DNA of 64,000 nucleotides. Source: Sedimentitalea arenosa. Its GTDB lineage: Bacteria; Pseudomonadota; Alphaproteobacteria; Rhodobacterales; Rhodobacteraceae. The stretch's first letter is position 1, and the number at the start of each line of letters is the position of its first letter. The notes below the pieces were generated by a model. That model worked only from the letters and a program-made list of their open reading frames with translations. It had not been told where the DNA came from and did no database searches. Below, one piece after another: positions 54,559-63,838 of this stretch. The position numbers and the translations under genes were made by a program. The DNA is taken from contig NZ_JAELVR010000001.1 of the NCBI RefSeq assembly GCF_016428585.1, positions 124,001-188,000 on the forward strand, in the 5' to 3' direction.

Positions 54559-54980
54559 TGGCCCTTGTTTTCCATGCTCGTCCAGGGCTCGGCCGGTGGC
54601 AGCGGGTCGCCCGTCTGCAGCAGTTCGACCGAGATATTGTCGGGCGAGCGCACGAAAGCCATGCGACCGTCGCGCGGCGGACGGTTGATGGTCACGCGGT
54701 TGTCCATCAGGTGCTGGCAGGTCTCGTAGATGTTGTCGACGCTATAGGCGAGGTGGCCGAAATGGCGGCTGTCACTAGGCAGTCCTTCGTCGCCGTCCCA
54801 GTTGTAGGTCAGTTCGACAGGACAGTCCTCCTGACCCGGCGGTGCCATGAAGATCAGCGAAAAGCGACCTTCCTCGCTGTCATAGTGCCGGGTCTTTTTC
54901 AGGCCGAGCAGTTCGAAGAAAGCCATCGTCTTGTCCAGGTCTTTGACCCGGACCATGGTGTGCAGGTATTTTATCGTCAT
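54552..54980 (-). CDS. VOC/glyoxalase I family protein
   Basis: A 142-residue protein; of the two adjacent ATGs the second (54980, MTIKYLHTMVRVKDLDKTM) has the better spacing to GGAGG. HTMVRVKDLDKTMAFFELLG opens the first beta-alpha-beta-beta-beta unit; PVELTYNWDGDEG and HFGHLAYSVDNIYETCQHL the second. Metal ligands of glyoxalase I (His near 7, Glu near 59, His near 74, Glu near 120 in NISVELLQ) are in place. It probably acts as lactoylglutathione lyase removing methylglyoxal. Confidence 0.87.
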   Translation of the reverse strand: MTIKYLHTMVRVKDLDKTMAFFELLGLKKTRHYDSEEGRFSLIFMAPPGQEDCPVELTYNWDGDEGLPSDSRHFGHLAYSVDNIYETCQHLMDNRVTINRPPRDGRMAFVRSPDNISVELLQTGDPLPPAEPWTSMENKGHW

Positions 54981-55052
54981 CATGTCCTCCGTTCTGGTGC
55001 AGACCTTAGCGTTCTGAGCGCTCAGTGCCAGAGGGGGATGCGCCGTGTTCGG

Positions 55053-56501
55053 TCAGAATCTGGAGCCGATTCCCAGCGACAGGGACAGTTCGCGCGATTC
55101 GAATCGGCTGAAGTTCGAGGTCTTCTGCCCGGCTCGCAGCCGCAGGGTCGGTACGAATCCGGCATAATCGAAGCGGTCGAAGACCAGCGTCACGTCGCCA
55201 TAGAGCGAGGTGTCGGTGCGCTGCGTGGGCGGGCGGAACAGGCTGGCGATGAAGGTGTCGTAGCGGGTGGTGCCCACCACGAGGCCGATGGCCAGCCGCG
55301 CGGGACCGATCCGCTGGTCGGGCGCATAGGCAAGCCGCATCGAGGCCGAGTCGTAGGTCCCGTTCACGCTGGCGGCGCGGGCGTCGCGCAGGGCGATGGT
55401 CAGGTCGATCTCGTCTCCGTTGGGCAGCGTGCGGCCATAGGCGAGGCCGAACCCCAGAATATCGGCGTCGTTGGAGCGGAACCGGGCCTTGTTGCGGGTC
55501 TCGACCTCGGCGCGCAGGACCAGGTCGGCGCCACCGGCGAGACGCCAGCCGCGTTCGGCCTCGAGCCGGGCGAAGCGATAGCTGCGTTCGCCGCCATACC
55601 AGCTTTCGCCGAGCGCCAGCCCGAAGCGCAGGCTGCCGCCACTGTCGGGCGCGCCAAGTGCGATGGCATGGCTCAGCGAGAGTTCGCCATAGGTCGAGGC
55701 GAAATCCGACCCGGTGGCGCGCGGTGCAAGGGCCTTGGCGCTTTCCGACAGCGCGACCCGTTCGACATAGAGCCGGGCGGCGAGGAAGGTGGCGCTGCGG
55801 GCACCGGCGGTCAGGCGGTAGGCCGGGGCCACGTCGAGCGAGGCGATGGTGCCCGAGAGCGCGCGGGCCGAGGCGCTGATCGTACCGCCGTCTGGTACAC
55901 CGTCGATGATGTTGAGAGAGGTGTCGGAACCGTTGTTGACGTTGTCCGATGGGCGCAGGTCGGCGCGCAGGCGCAGCGACCACGGGTTGATCCGACGCAG
56001 CAGCTTGTAGTCGCGCGCGATACGGTCGACATCGGCGTCCCGTTCGGCATGGATTGCGGTGCGGCGCAGCCAGAGTTGTGAGAGACTGTAGTGGCCGCTG
56101 TCAAAGGCCATTCGGGCAGCCAGTTGCGCCGCCTCGAAACGGTTCGGGCCCGGCGGGCTGAAGCGATAGGCATAGCCTGCCGCGCGGCGGGCGAGCACCG
56201 GATCGTTCAATTGTGCATACCCTGAGGCGATGATGTAGTAGGCCAGCGGATCCTTCGGGTCGGCCTTGAGCAGGCCCTTGCCGATCCGCACCGCCAGTCC
56301 GGGATCGCCACTGTCCAGCGCCTGCCGCGCGAGCAGACGCGCCTGCGGCAGCGTCAGGCCGACCAAAGGCTCTGGTTGCGCCGACAGCGGCAATGCGGCC
56401 AGGGCGAAGGCGAGCAGTGCCAGCACAAGCCCGAATGTCGGGCCGGAAAGGCGGCGCAGGATCTGTCGCGCAGGGAATCGCCGATGCGCCTGCAAGGGCA
56501 T
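55053..56501 (-). CDS. Slam-like outer-membrane protein (DUF560, TPR plus beta-barrel)
   Basis: A 482-residue protein with a signal region ending near residue 41 (LLAFALAALPLSAQP). The N-terminal third has TPR-like helical repeats (LTLPQARLLARQALDSGDPG, KADPKDPLAYYIIASGYAQL). From about 170 to the end it is made of alternating beta strands and ends SRELSLSLGIGSRF with terminal Phe, as expected for an outer-membrane barrel. This order is that of Slam, which carries lipoproteins to the cell surface. It lies 2 bp behind the TbpB-like lipoprotein gene, its likely cargo. Confidence 0.8.
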   Translation of the reverse strand: MPLQAHRRFPARQILRRLSGPTFGLVLALLAFALAALPLSAQPEPLVGLTLPQARLLARQALDSGDPGLAVRIGKGLLKADPKDPLAYYIIASGYAQLNDPVLARRAAGYAYRFSPPGPNRFEAAQLAARMAFDSGHYSLSQLWLRRTAIHAERDADVDRIARDYKLLRRINPWSLRLRADLRPSDNVNNGSDTSLNIIDGVPDGGTISASARALSGTIASLDVAPAYRLTAGARSATFLAARLYVERVALSESAKALAPRATGSDFASTYGELSLSHAIALGAPDSGGSLRFGLALGESWYGGERSYRFARLEAERGWRLAGGADLVLRAEVETRNKARFRSNDADILGFGLAYGRTLPNGDEIDLTIALRDARAASVNGTYDSASMRLAYAPDQRIGPARLAIGLVVGTTRYDTFIASLFRPPTQRTDTSLYGDVTLVFDRFDYAGFVPTLRLRAGQKTSNFSRFESRELSLSLGIGSRF

Positions 56502-56503
56502 CG

Positions 56504-57382
56504 TCAGGGCGTGGCGGGTTCGCGATCGAGAACGAAAAGGCCGTATTCCTCGATGTCGGGCAGACCTTGCTGGTGGTCCTCGGCGTAGAGCGCGCCGGCC
56601 ACGGCGCTGGCCTCGGGTCCGCCGAAGATGCCGCCGTATTCGCCCTTCTTTTGTTGGTTCTGGGTAATCTCGCCAGCGAAACTGCCATCGGGGTTGATGT
56701 CGGTCGGAGCGATTTCGAGATCCTGCAATGCGATGTCGCGCGCAGTGTAGTTGCGATTGGACACGAGGCCCTTGACGCGGTTGTTGTCGAAATCGGCGAC
56801 GATCCGGGCGTCGCCGGTCACGCGCCCGGCCTGGCGCGGGCGCTGTTCCACCGGCACACCGGGGGCTGGGATCAGATCGTTGCCATTGTCCGGATAGTTC
56901 AGCAGGCCGACATAGGTACCTGAGTATTTCACGTTGCCGGTGTCCTGTGTCGGACCAGGCCGGTCAAAGGCCCCGGCGCGGGAATAGGTGCCGCCCCCAT
57001 TGTAATAACCGAACTGCCCTCCGGTCACGACGATCGCGCCCTGTGTGTCGCCGATGGCGCGGACATAGGCGGTGGAATGGGCGTCGAGCGCGCTGGCTTG
57101 GCGGGTGAAGGCCTGGTAGTCGCCGGAATCCAATGCCGTGTTGCGGGCATAGACTTCGGAAAAGGGATCGCCCTCGAAGGTCACGCCCTTGACGGTCAGG
57201 GTCGGAACCGGGCCGGTTGGGTCATAAACGACGCTGTCGAGATCGCTGGCCACCTCGGCGGGAATCACCAGCCCCGGCGCCACCGGATCGGTGGGCGGTT
57301 CTTCTTCATCGAGGAACGGGTTGCCGCCGCTGCAGGCGGACAGCGCGCAGGCCGTCGCCATCCCGAACAAGTACCGCTTCAT
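56504..57382 (-). CDS. Lipoprotein with TbpB-like beta-barrel domain
   Basis: A 292-residue protein starting at ATG 57382 behind GAGG (GTG 57391 is an alternative). The lipobox is LSAC, with Cys17 as the lipidated residue, followed by SGGNPFLDEEEPP. The C-terminal part has the transferrin-binding-protein-B-like barrel pattern: ARIVADFDNNRVKGLVSNRN near residue 200, NPDGSFAGEITQNQQKKGEY, and GGIFGGPEASAVAGALYAED. Cargo proteins of Slam carry such barrels. What it binds is unknown; no TonB receptor is near. The pair is one transcription unit. Confidence 0.8.
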   Translation of the reverse strand: MKRYLFGMATACALSACSGGNPFLDEEEPPTDPVAPGLVIPAEVASDLDSVVYDPTGPVPTLTVKGVTFEGDPFSEVYARNTALDSGDYQAFTRQASALDAHSTAYVRAIGDTQGAIVVTGGQFGYYNGGGTYSRAGAFDRPGPTQDTGNVKYSGTYVGLLNYPDNGNDLIPAPGVPVEQRPRQAGRVTGDARIVADFDNNRVKGLVSNRNYTARDIALQDLEIAPTDINPDGSFAGEITQNQQKKGEYGGIFGGPEASAVAGALYAEDHQQGLPDIEEYGLFVLDREPATP

Positions 57383-57633
57383 GCGCCTCACCCTTTTTCC
57401 GTGCTTCGCACCAGGATTTTCTACCTATAGTAGATTGTCAACGACCTTGCCGTGCTTTTCGGCGCAGGCGTGGCAATCCGACGACCCTGTGGCCGCCTCC
57501 CTTCCGTGCTACTCCGGAAATGGTTAACGAAGTGCTTAGACCGAAGTGTCTTGCGCGGCGCGCATTGGCGCTTTTCGCCACCGCAGTCATGTCCTAGTCT
57601 GACCCGACAAGCGGATGGCGAGGGAGGCAGAGG

Positions 57634-58467
57634 GTGCAGCAATATCACGACGCGCTTAGGGTTATCCTGGAGCAGGGTGAAGAAACCAGCGATCGGACCG
57701 GAACCGGCACCCTGTCCCATTTCGGGATGCAGATGCGCTATCCGATGTCGGACGGGTTTCCGTTGGTCACGACCAAGAAACTGCACCTCAAGTCGATTAT
57801 CCACGAACTGCTCTGGTTTCTCGCGGGGGATACGAACATCGGCTATCTCAACCGGCACGGCGTGTCGATCTGGGACGAATGGGCCGACGACAAGGGCGAT
57901 CTGGGTCCGGTCTATGGCCGCCAGTGGCGCGATTTCCCCAAACTGATCCCGACAGGCGCCGAGGTCGACGGTGCACCGGCCTATCATCGCGGCAGCGTTG
58001 ACCAGATCGCCGGACTGATCGAGGCGATCCGCAAGACGCCGGACAGCCGCCGCCTGATCGTGTCGGCGTGGAACCCCGGCGAGGTTGATGCGATGGCCCT
58101 GCCGCCGTGCCATACCATGTGGCAGGTGCGGGTGCTGGGCGGCAAGCTGCATCTGCAGCTCTACCAGCGGTCCGCCGACATGTTCCTGGGCGTGCCGTTC
58201 AACATCGCCTCCTACAGCCTGCTGTTGCACATGCTGGCTCATGTAACAGGTTATCAACCGGGGGATTTCGTCCATTCCATCGGCGATGCACATATCTATT
58301 CCAACCACATGGAGCAGGTGCGCACCCAGCTGTCGCGCAGTCCCAAGGCGCTGCCGAGCCTGCGGATCGCGCGCGATGTGGAGTCGATCTTCGATTTTCG
58401 TTTCGAGGATTTTGAGATCGCGGGTTATGCGCCCGATCCGGCGATCCGCGCGCCGGTGGCGGTCTGA
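57634..58467 (+). CDS. thyA: Thymidylate synthase
   Basis: A 277-residue enzyme starting at GTG 57634 behind GGGAGG. It methylates dUMP to dTMP with methylene-tetrahydrofolate. [20 protein letters not shown] near residue 20 binds dUMP phosphate, the nucleophile Cys is in [13 protein letters not shown] near 155, and [20 protein letters not shown] near 178 is the family signature. folA follows after 3 bp, so folate recycling is encoded with it. Confidence 0.97.
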   Translation: MQQYHDALRVILEQGEETSDRTGTGTLSHFGMQMRYPMSDGFPLVTTKKLHLKSIIHELLWFLAGDTNIGYLNRHGVSIWDEWADDKGDLGPVYGRQWRDFPKLIPTGAEVDGAPAYHRGSVDQIAGLIEAIRKTPDSRRLIVSAWNPGEVDAMALPPCHTMWQVRVLGGKLHLQLYQRSADMFLGVPFNIASYSLLLHMLAHVTGYQPGDFVHSIGDAHIYSNHMEQVRTQLSRSPKALPSLRIARDVESIFDFRFEDFEIAGYAPDPAIRAPVAV

Positions 58468-58470
58468 CTC

Positions 58471-58956
58471 ATGATTACCCTGATCGTCGCACGAGCCCGC
58501 AACGGCGCCATCGGCAAGGACAACGCCATCCCGTGGGAGGCGCCCGAGGACCTGGCCTTTTTCCAGCGCGAGACGCTGGGTGGGGCCCTCATCATGGGGC
58601 GGATGACCTGGGACAGTCTTCCCTTCAAGCCGCTGCCGAGGCGGCTCAACATCGTGGTGTCCTCACGCGGGGTCGAGGCCGAGACGGTTCTGCCATCGGT
58701 GGAAGCTGCCGTGGAGCATGCCTATGCCAGCGGCTATCGGCGCGTCTACGGGATCGGTGGTACGGCGATCTTCGCCGAACTGATGCCGCGCGCCGACCGT
58801 CTGGTGGTGACCGAGGTCGATCTTGACATAGCGGACCCGCAGGCGGTGTTCCCCAGCTTCGACCCGGCGGAATGGGAGCGGGTCGGCGGCCAGCTATTGC
58901 GCGATGCGGAACCGCGCTGCGAGGCGTCGGAATACCTGCGCCGCCGTTCGGTCTAG
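58471..58956 (+). CDS. folA: Dihydrofolate reductase
   Basis: A 161-residue enzyme with IVARARNGAIGKDNAIPWEAPEDL at residues 4-27 (active-site acid and substrate pocket), LIMGRMTWDSLPFKPLPRRL near 38, and the NADPH-binding YGIGGTAIFAELMPRADRL near 92. It regenerates tetrahydrofolate used up by thyA just upstream. Its stop overlaps the convergent FAD oxidoreductase by 4 bp. Confidence 0.96.
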   Translation: MITLIVARARNGAIGKDNAIPWEAPEDLAFFQRETLGGALIMGRMTWDSLPFKPLPRRLNIVVSSRGVEAETVLPSVEAAVEHAYASGYRRVYGIGGTAIFAELMPRADRLVVTEVDLDIADPQAVFPSFDPAEWERVGGQLLRDAEPRCEASEYLRRRSV

Positions 58957-60326
58957 CCGATAGCGCGACCGGCCAGCCAGCCCAGCGTGACGGCGGCCAG
59001 AAGGCCGTTGCCCGACAGATAGCCGCTGTCGCCCTTGCCCGACACACCGCAGGCCGCACCGCCGCCCGCGAAGAGGTTCGGCAGGGCGGTGCCGTCCGGT
59101 CTCAGCACCCGGCCATCGAGATCGGTGCGCAGACCTCCCTGGGTGTGAAACAACGCCCCGGTCACGTGCACACCGCAGAAGGGCGGGGCAAGCGGCGGGG
59201 GTGTGAAGCGGCGGCCAAAGCTGTCGGGCGTGCCGTCCGTTGGCAGGTTGGCGAGGGTTTCGGCCAAAGGCGCGGCGGGAAGTGACAGGGCTTCGGCCAA
59301 CTCCTCCACAGTCTCGCCCTGCCGGATCGCCCCCGCAGCCTCGGCGCGCTTGAAATCCTCGAACTGGCGCGCGATGGCGGCGATGCGGGCGTCGAAGATC
59401 GCATAGGCCTCACCGCCGGGCTGGGCCAGCACCGCGCGGGCAGCCTCGGAATAGCCTTGGGATTCGTCCCAGAAGCGGCGGCCTTCGCGGTTCACCTGCA
59501 CGCCGCCTTCAGTGATGACTGCCCAGGTGATCAGGATGCCATGCGGATGGGCGACATTGCCGTGGCCCTGGTAGGCACCCATATGGTTGAGCGCCGCGCC
59601 AAGCCCAGTGCCCCAGCGCATCGCCTCGCCCCGGTTGCCGTCATGGCCGAACCACAGGGCGTCGGCGATCGCGGGCATGTGCTCGGCGACCATCGCGCGG
59701 TTCCCGCCGAACCCGTTGCAGGCGAGGATCAGCCGTTCGCAGCCCACGGTCTCGGCCACGCCGTCGGGGCGGCGCAGGTCCAGCCCGCAGACCCGGTCGC
59801 TCCGGGTAAAGAGCCGCGTTGCGCGGCGGTCGCAGATGATGTCGATGCCCTCGGCCTCGCAGGCGCTGCGCAGGGCGTCGATCAATTCCTGCCCTGACCG
59901 CGACGGCAACCCGTGCATCCGGCGGCGGCTGTGGCCGGGATAGTCGAAATCATCGACCAGCGAGAAGGGCAGGCCGTGTCGTTCGGTCAGCCAGTCGACC
60001 ACGGGGGCGGCGGTGCGGGCGAGCCGCGCGACCAGAGCGGGATCGTTCTCGCCCTTCGCCTTGGCCTCGATGTCGTGGGCGAACAGCTCAGGCGTGTCCT
60101 GTATCCCGGCGGCGTGCTGGGCGCGCGTGCCTGCGGCCGGAATCAGCCCGGCGGAGAGCGCGGTCGAGCCTGAAGGCACCGGGTCGGCCTCGACGACCAG
60201 AACCTGTTGCCCCGCCTCATGCGCGGCAAGAGCCGCGACCAGTCCGCACGCGCCGGCGCCGACGATCAGGGTCTGGGCTTCGAGATCGAAGCGTGGCGGC
60301 GGTGTGGCGAGCTCAGCCGCGGTCAT
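58953..60326 (-). CDS. FAD-dependent oxidoreductase (fumarate reductase/tricarballylate dehydrogenase-like)
   Basis: A 457-residue flavoprotein. LIVGAGACGLVAALAAHEAG near residue 20 is the FAD dinucleotide-binding site, EADPVPSGSTALSAGLIPAA follows, ILACNGFGGNRAMVAEHMP near 198 and GGGAACGVSGKGDSGYLSGNG near 425 are typical of the soluble fumarate reductase/3-ketosteroid dehydrogenase/tricarballylate dehydrogenase group. Last of a five-gene overlapping operon; its start lies 14 bp inside the gene before. It likely oxidises or reduces a C=C bond in a dicarboxylate-type intermediate, which is inference. Confidence 0.88.
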   Translation of the reverse strand: MTAAELATPPPRFDLEAQTLIVGAGACGLVAALAAHEAGQQVLVVEADPVPSGSTALSAGLIPAAGTRAQHAAGIQDTPELFAHDIEAKAKGENDPALVARLARTAAPVVDWLTERHGLPFSLVDDFDYPGHSRRRMHGLPSRSGQELIDALRSACEAEGIDIICDRRATRLFTRSDRVCGLDLRRPDGVAETVGCERLILACNGFGGNRAMVAEHMPAIADALWFGHDGNRGEAMRWGTGLGAALNHMGAYQGHGNVAHPHGILITWAVITEGGVQVNREGRRFWDESQGYSEAARAVLAQPGGEAYAIFDARIAAIARQFEDFKRAEAAGAIRQGETVEELAEALSLPAAPLAETLANLPTDGTPDSFGRRFTPPPLAPPFCGVHVTGALFHTQGGLRTDLDGRVLRPDGTALPNLFAGGGAACGVSGKGDSGYLSGNGLLAAVTLGWLAGRAIG

Positions 60327-61179
60327 AGGAGGCGCCCCGTGCCAGCATCTCGTCGGTGCCGATCACGCGGTTCAGCCCGGCGAAATCATGCATCCGGTCG
60401 GCGAAGGGGCGGTTGCTGCCGTGGTGATTCAGGCTGGCGTAATAGTCCTGCGCGCAGCGGGCCAATGCCCGGACGATGCCGCCGGGAAAGATCACGATGT
60501 CAAAGCCCAGCTCCTGCAGGTCGGCGGCGCTCTGCACAGGGGTCGCACCACCTTCGACCATATTGGCCAGAAGTGGTGTGCGCCCGGCGAAGTGGCGCGC
60601 GATGGCGGACAACTGTTCGGCCGATTGCGGCGCTTCGATGAACAGCACGTCGGCCCCGGCGGCGAGATATCTTTCGGCGCGGTCGATCGCGGCATCGAAA
60701 CCTTCGACGGCGATGGCGTCGGTGCGTGCGATGATCAGTGTCTCGTTCGACTGGCGCGCATCGGCCATGGCTGCGAGCTTTCCGGCCATTTCGGCGGCGG
60801 GGATCAGCGACTTGTCGCCCAAGTGACCGCAGCGCTTGGGATAGGACTGGTCCTCGACCTGCAGGGCCGCGGCCCCTGCGCGCTCATAGAGCCGCATGGT
60901 GCGCTGCGCGTTGAGAGCGTTGCCGAACCCCGTGTCGGCATCGATGATGACCGGCAGGGCGGTGCGATCGGCGATCAGGTTCATCGTGTCGGCCATCTCG
61001 GTGACCGAGGTCAGACCGATATCGGGCCGCCCGAGCCGGGTGTAGGCGACGGCGGCGCCCGACAGGTAGAGCGCTTCGAACCCCGCCTGTTCGGCCAGCG
61101 TGGCGGTCAGGCCGTCATAGACGCCCGGCGCGACGAGAATCTCGCCGCGCTGCAATCTGGATTTCAGCGGCTCAGCCAT
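60313..61179 (-). CDS. Isocitrate lyase/PEP mutase superfamily enzyme
   Basis: A 288-residue TIM-barrel protein. YLSGAAVAYTRLGRPDIGL near residue 38, the metal-binding VIIDADTGFGNALNAQRTM near 78, and the loop DQSYPKRCGHLGDKSLIP near 108 with the catalytic Cys are intact. The KRCGH loop places it with lyases such as methylisocitrate lyase, 2,3-dimethylmalate lyase and oxaloacetate decarboxylase-like enzymes rather than phosphonate mutases. It overlaps the isochorismatase-fold gene by 16 bp. A retro-aldol split of a malate-type product is a reasonable guess. Confidence 0.88.
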   Translation of the reverse strand: MAEPLKSRLQRGEILVAPGVYDGLTATLAEQAGFEALYLSGAAVAYTRLGRPDIGLTSVTEMADTMNLIADRTALPVIIDADTGFGNALNAQRTMRLYERAGAAALQVEDQSYPKRCGHLGDKSLIPAAEMAGKLAAMADARQSNETLIIARTDAIAVEGFDAAIDRAERYLAAGADVLFIEAPQSAEQLSAIARHFAGRTPLLANMVEGGATPVQSAADLQELGFDIVIFPGGIVRALARCAQDYYASLNHHGSNRPFADRMHDFAGLNRVIGTDEMLARGASYDRG

Positions 61180-61778
61180 GCCAGCGCCTCCTCGCAGGTC
61201 ATCTGGTGGGTGACGGTGCCCAACGAGACGAGCGTCGCATCGTGCACGTCATCGCGGAAGGCGGCGCAGCCGTCGGTCAGCATCACCGTGTCGATGTCGC
61301 GCAGATGGGCGTCGCGCAGGGTCGAGGCGACCCCGCCATTCGTGACGATGCCGCCGACGATGAGCCGGTCAAGGCCGAGGGCGCGCATGATGTATTCCAG
61401 CCTGGTCTGGTAGAAGGCGGAATAGGCCACTTTTTCAACAGTGTAGTCGGCGGGTGCGAGCCTTTCGACGAGGTTGTGGCCAAAGCCGCCGGGCGCAAAA
61501 TCGCCGGGGCCGAGGAACGGCCTCAGCGCCTTCAGATGCGGCGAGATGAGGGGCGCACCGGCGGGTCCCGGGACGAGGGTGAACTGGGCCGACAGGTAGG
61601 TGCCACCGCGCGCCCTGAGCGCTGCAACCAGTGGTGCGATCCGGTCGGGCAGGTCGGCGATGGCGGGGGCGGATTGCCCGGCGCGTCCATAGGCGCCTTC
61701 GGGATGGAGAAAGTCGTTCTGCAGATCGATGGTCAAAAGCGCGGTGCGCGTCAGATCCCAGGTCATCGGGTCGCTCAT
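61164..61778 (-). CDS. Isochorismatase-fold hydrolase lacking the catalytic cysteine
   Basis: A 204-residue protein of the isochorismatase-like/cysteine hydrolase fold. The Asp is in LLTIDLQNDFLHPEGAYGR (Asp18), the Lys in TVEKVAYSAFYQTRLEYI (Lys116). The position of the nucleophile Cys, normally in TNxCVxxT, is Gly149 in IVTNGGVASTLRDAH. Amidase-type members need that Cys; the isochorismatases EntB and PhzD do without it. So this protein should not be an ordinary amidase. It starts inside the HyuA stop (ATGA overlap). Confidence 0.87.
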   Translation of the reverse strand: MSDPMTWDLTRTALLTIDLQNDFLHPEGAYGRAGQSAPAIADLPDRIAPLVAALRARGGTYLSAQFTLVPGPAGAPLISPHLKALRPFLGPGDFAPGGFGHNLVERLAPADYTVEKVAYSAFYQTRLEYIMRALGLDRLIVGGIVTNGGVASTLRDAHLRDIDTVMLTDGCAAFRDDVHDATLVSLGTVTHQMTCEEALAWLSR

Positions 61779-63838
61779 GGGCTCTTCTCCGCGGGGGCGA
61801 TAATGGTGTTGCCGAACTTGTCGACACGCCCTTGCAGGCCGGGTTCGATCAGAACGGTCGTATCGGGTTGTTCGAGGATGGCGGGACCGTCGATCACGGT
61901 GTCGATCGGAAGGGCCAGCCGATCGTGAATCGCGGTGTCATGCCAGTGTCCGGCGAAATGCACACGGCGAGTTGCTTTTGGGATCGGCGCCGCGCCCGTG
62001 CCGGGTGCGAGGGTGGCGAGGTCGAACTTGGGCCGGATGCCGGTGACGGTGCTCCGCAGGTTCATGACCCGTCGCACGCCCTTGTCCAGAAGCCGACCGA
62101 AGGTGGCCGCATAGGCTGTGTCGAACGCCTCGGCGATTGCTTCGCGTGTCGGAGCGGAAACGGTGCCACCATTCATGTCGACCGGGATCGGCACCGAGAC
62201 CGTGTGGGTCTGCCCGACATAGGCCATGTCAAGTTCGAAGCCGAGTTCGCGCGAGTCAAACCGGGTGCGCGCGGCGTCCAGCAGCGCCATGCCGCGATCG
62301 GCATGGTCCTGCATGAACCCGGTCAGCGCATCGGTGTCGAGCGTGTCGAGCAGAGCATTGAGCGTCTGCACGAAATCCTGCCGCATGTCCGCGATCACGC
62401 AGCCCATGGCGGAGGTCACACCAGGATAGCGCGGGACGATGGCCTGTGCCAGGCCGACCTCGGCCAGCATGGCGCCCGCATGCAGCGCACCGCCGCCGCC
62501 GAACGGCATGAAGGCGAAGCGTTTCGGATCGAACCCACGTTCGATGCTGACCAGACGGATCGCCCCGGCCATGCGCGAATTGGCGACCCGCAGGATCGCT
62601 TCGGCGGCGGCCAGCGTGTCCAGGCCCAATGGCGCACCTACGTGGGTGTCGATCGCGGCGGCGGCGGCCTCCACGTCCAGCCGGTCAAGCTTGCCGCCGA
62701 TCGGATTGTCGGGATCGATGCGCCCCAGAACCACGTTGGCGTCGGTCACGGTGGGGCGGTCGTTACCCAGCCCATAGGCGACCGGCCCGGGATCGGAACC
62801 CGCGCTTTCCGGACCGATGTTCAACAGACCGCCCTTGTCGACCCAGGCGATTGATCCGCCACCCGCGCCGATGGTGGTGATCTCGATCATCGGGCTGCGC
62901 ACGACGAGACCGAAGTCGATGGCGGTCTGCGCGCTGAGCATCGACTGCCCGCCGGCGATCAGCGAGACATCGAAGCTGGTACCGCCCATGTCGCCGGTGA
63001 TGACGTTGTCGAACCCGGCGCTCTGCGCGATGTAGCCGGCGGCGATGACCCCGGCGGCGGGGCCGGACAGGGCGGTGCGAACCGGCAGTCGGCAGGCGGT
63101 ATCCACGGCCATCACGCCGCCGTTGGATTGCACGATCATGAACTCGCCGTCAAAACCGCCATCCTTCAGCGCGGATTCGAGCCGGTTCAGATAACCCGAG
63201 ACCTCGGGTTGCAGATAGGCGTTGAGGGCGGTGGTCGAGAAGCGTTCGAATTCGCGGATTTCGGGCAGGATCTCGTGGCTGGCCGAGACATGCGGACTGT
63301 TCCAGATCTCGCGCACGGCGGCGACGGCGGCGGCCTCGTTCTCGGGGTTGGCGTAGGCATTGGCAAAGAGGATCGCGACCGCCTTGCAGCCCTGCGCCTG
63401 GAGCTGGCGCGCGGCCGCGCGCACCGCGTCCAGATCGACGGGCGTACGGATGGTGCCGTCGGCCAGCGTGCGTTCGGGCACTTCCAGCCGGTTGCGACGG
63501 TTCACCACGGGATCGAAATCGCCGCGCAGGCCCCAGGTGCGGGGCCGGTCGCGGCGGCGCATTTCCAGCACGTCGCGCAGGCCTTGCGTACAGATCACGC
63601 CACAGGTCGCCCCCTTGCGTTCGAGCAGCGCATTGGTGCCGGCGGTGGTGCCGTGCACGACCACGGCGACCTGCGAGAGATCCTCAACCTGCTGGGCGAT
63701 GCCATCCAGAAAGCCGCCCGACTGGTCCGGGCGCGTTGTCGGAACCTTGGCGACTGACGCGGTGCCGGCGGTTTCATCCAGAACGAAGACATCGGTGAAG
63801 GTGCCGCCGACATCGATGCCGATCATCAGCCTGCTCAT
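61775..63838 (-). CDS. Hydantoinase/oxoprolinase family protein, subunit A (HyuA-type)
   Basis: A 687-residue protein. GIDVGGTFTDVFVLDETAG near residue 6 is the phosphate-1-like motif of the actin-like ATPase fold, GDMGGTSFDVSLIAGGQSM near 285 the second, with NSRMAGAIRLVSIERGFDPK near 410. It is the A subunit of ATP-dependent N-methylhydantoinase/acetone carboxylase-type enzymes that open a cyclic amide or carboxylate-activated ring. It overlaps the B subunit gene by 4 bp. The substrate is not known. Confidence 0.92.
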   Translation of the reverse strand: MSRLMIGIDVGGTFTDVFVLDETAGTASVAKVPTTRPDQSGGFLDGIAQQVEDLSQVAVVVHGTTAGTNALLERKGATCGVICTQGLRDVLEMRRRDRPRTWGLRGDFDPVVNRRNRLEVPERTLADGTIRTPVDLDAVRAAARQLQAQGCKAVAILFANAYANPENEAAAVAAVREIWNSPHVSASHEILPEIREFERFSTTALNAYLQPEVSGYLNRLESALKDGGFDGEFMIVQSNGGVMAVDTACRLPVRTALSGPAAGVIAAGYIAQSAGFDNVITGDMGGTSFDVSLIAGGQSMLSAQTAIDFGLVVRSPMIEITTIGAGGGSIAWVDKGGLLNIGPESAGSDPGPVAYGLGNDRPTVTDANVVLGRIDPDNPIGGKLDRLDVEAAAAAIDTHVGAPLGLDTLAAAEAILRVANSRMAGAIRLVSIERGFDPKRFAFMPFGGGGALHAGAMLAEVGLAQAIVPRYPGVTSAMGCVIADMRQDFVQTLNALLDTLDTDALTGFMQDHADRGMALLDAARTRFDSRELGFELDMAYVGQTHTVSVPIPVDMNGGTVSAPTREAIAEAFDTAYAATFGRLLDKGVRRVMNLRSTVTGIRPKFDLATLAPGTGAAPIPKATRRVHFAGHWHDTAIHDRLALPIDTVIDGPAILEQPDTTVLIEPGLQGRVDKFGNTIIAPAEKSP

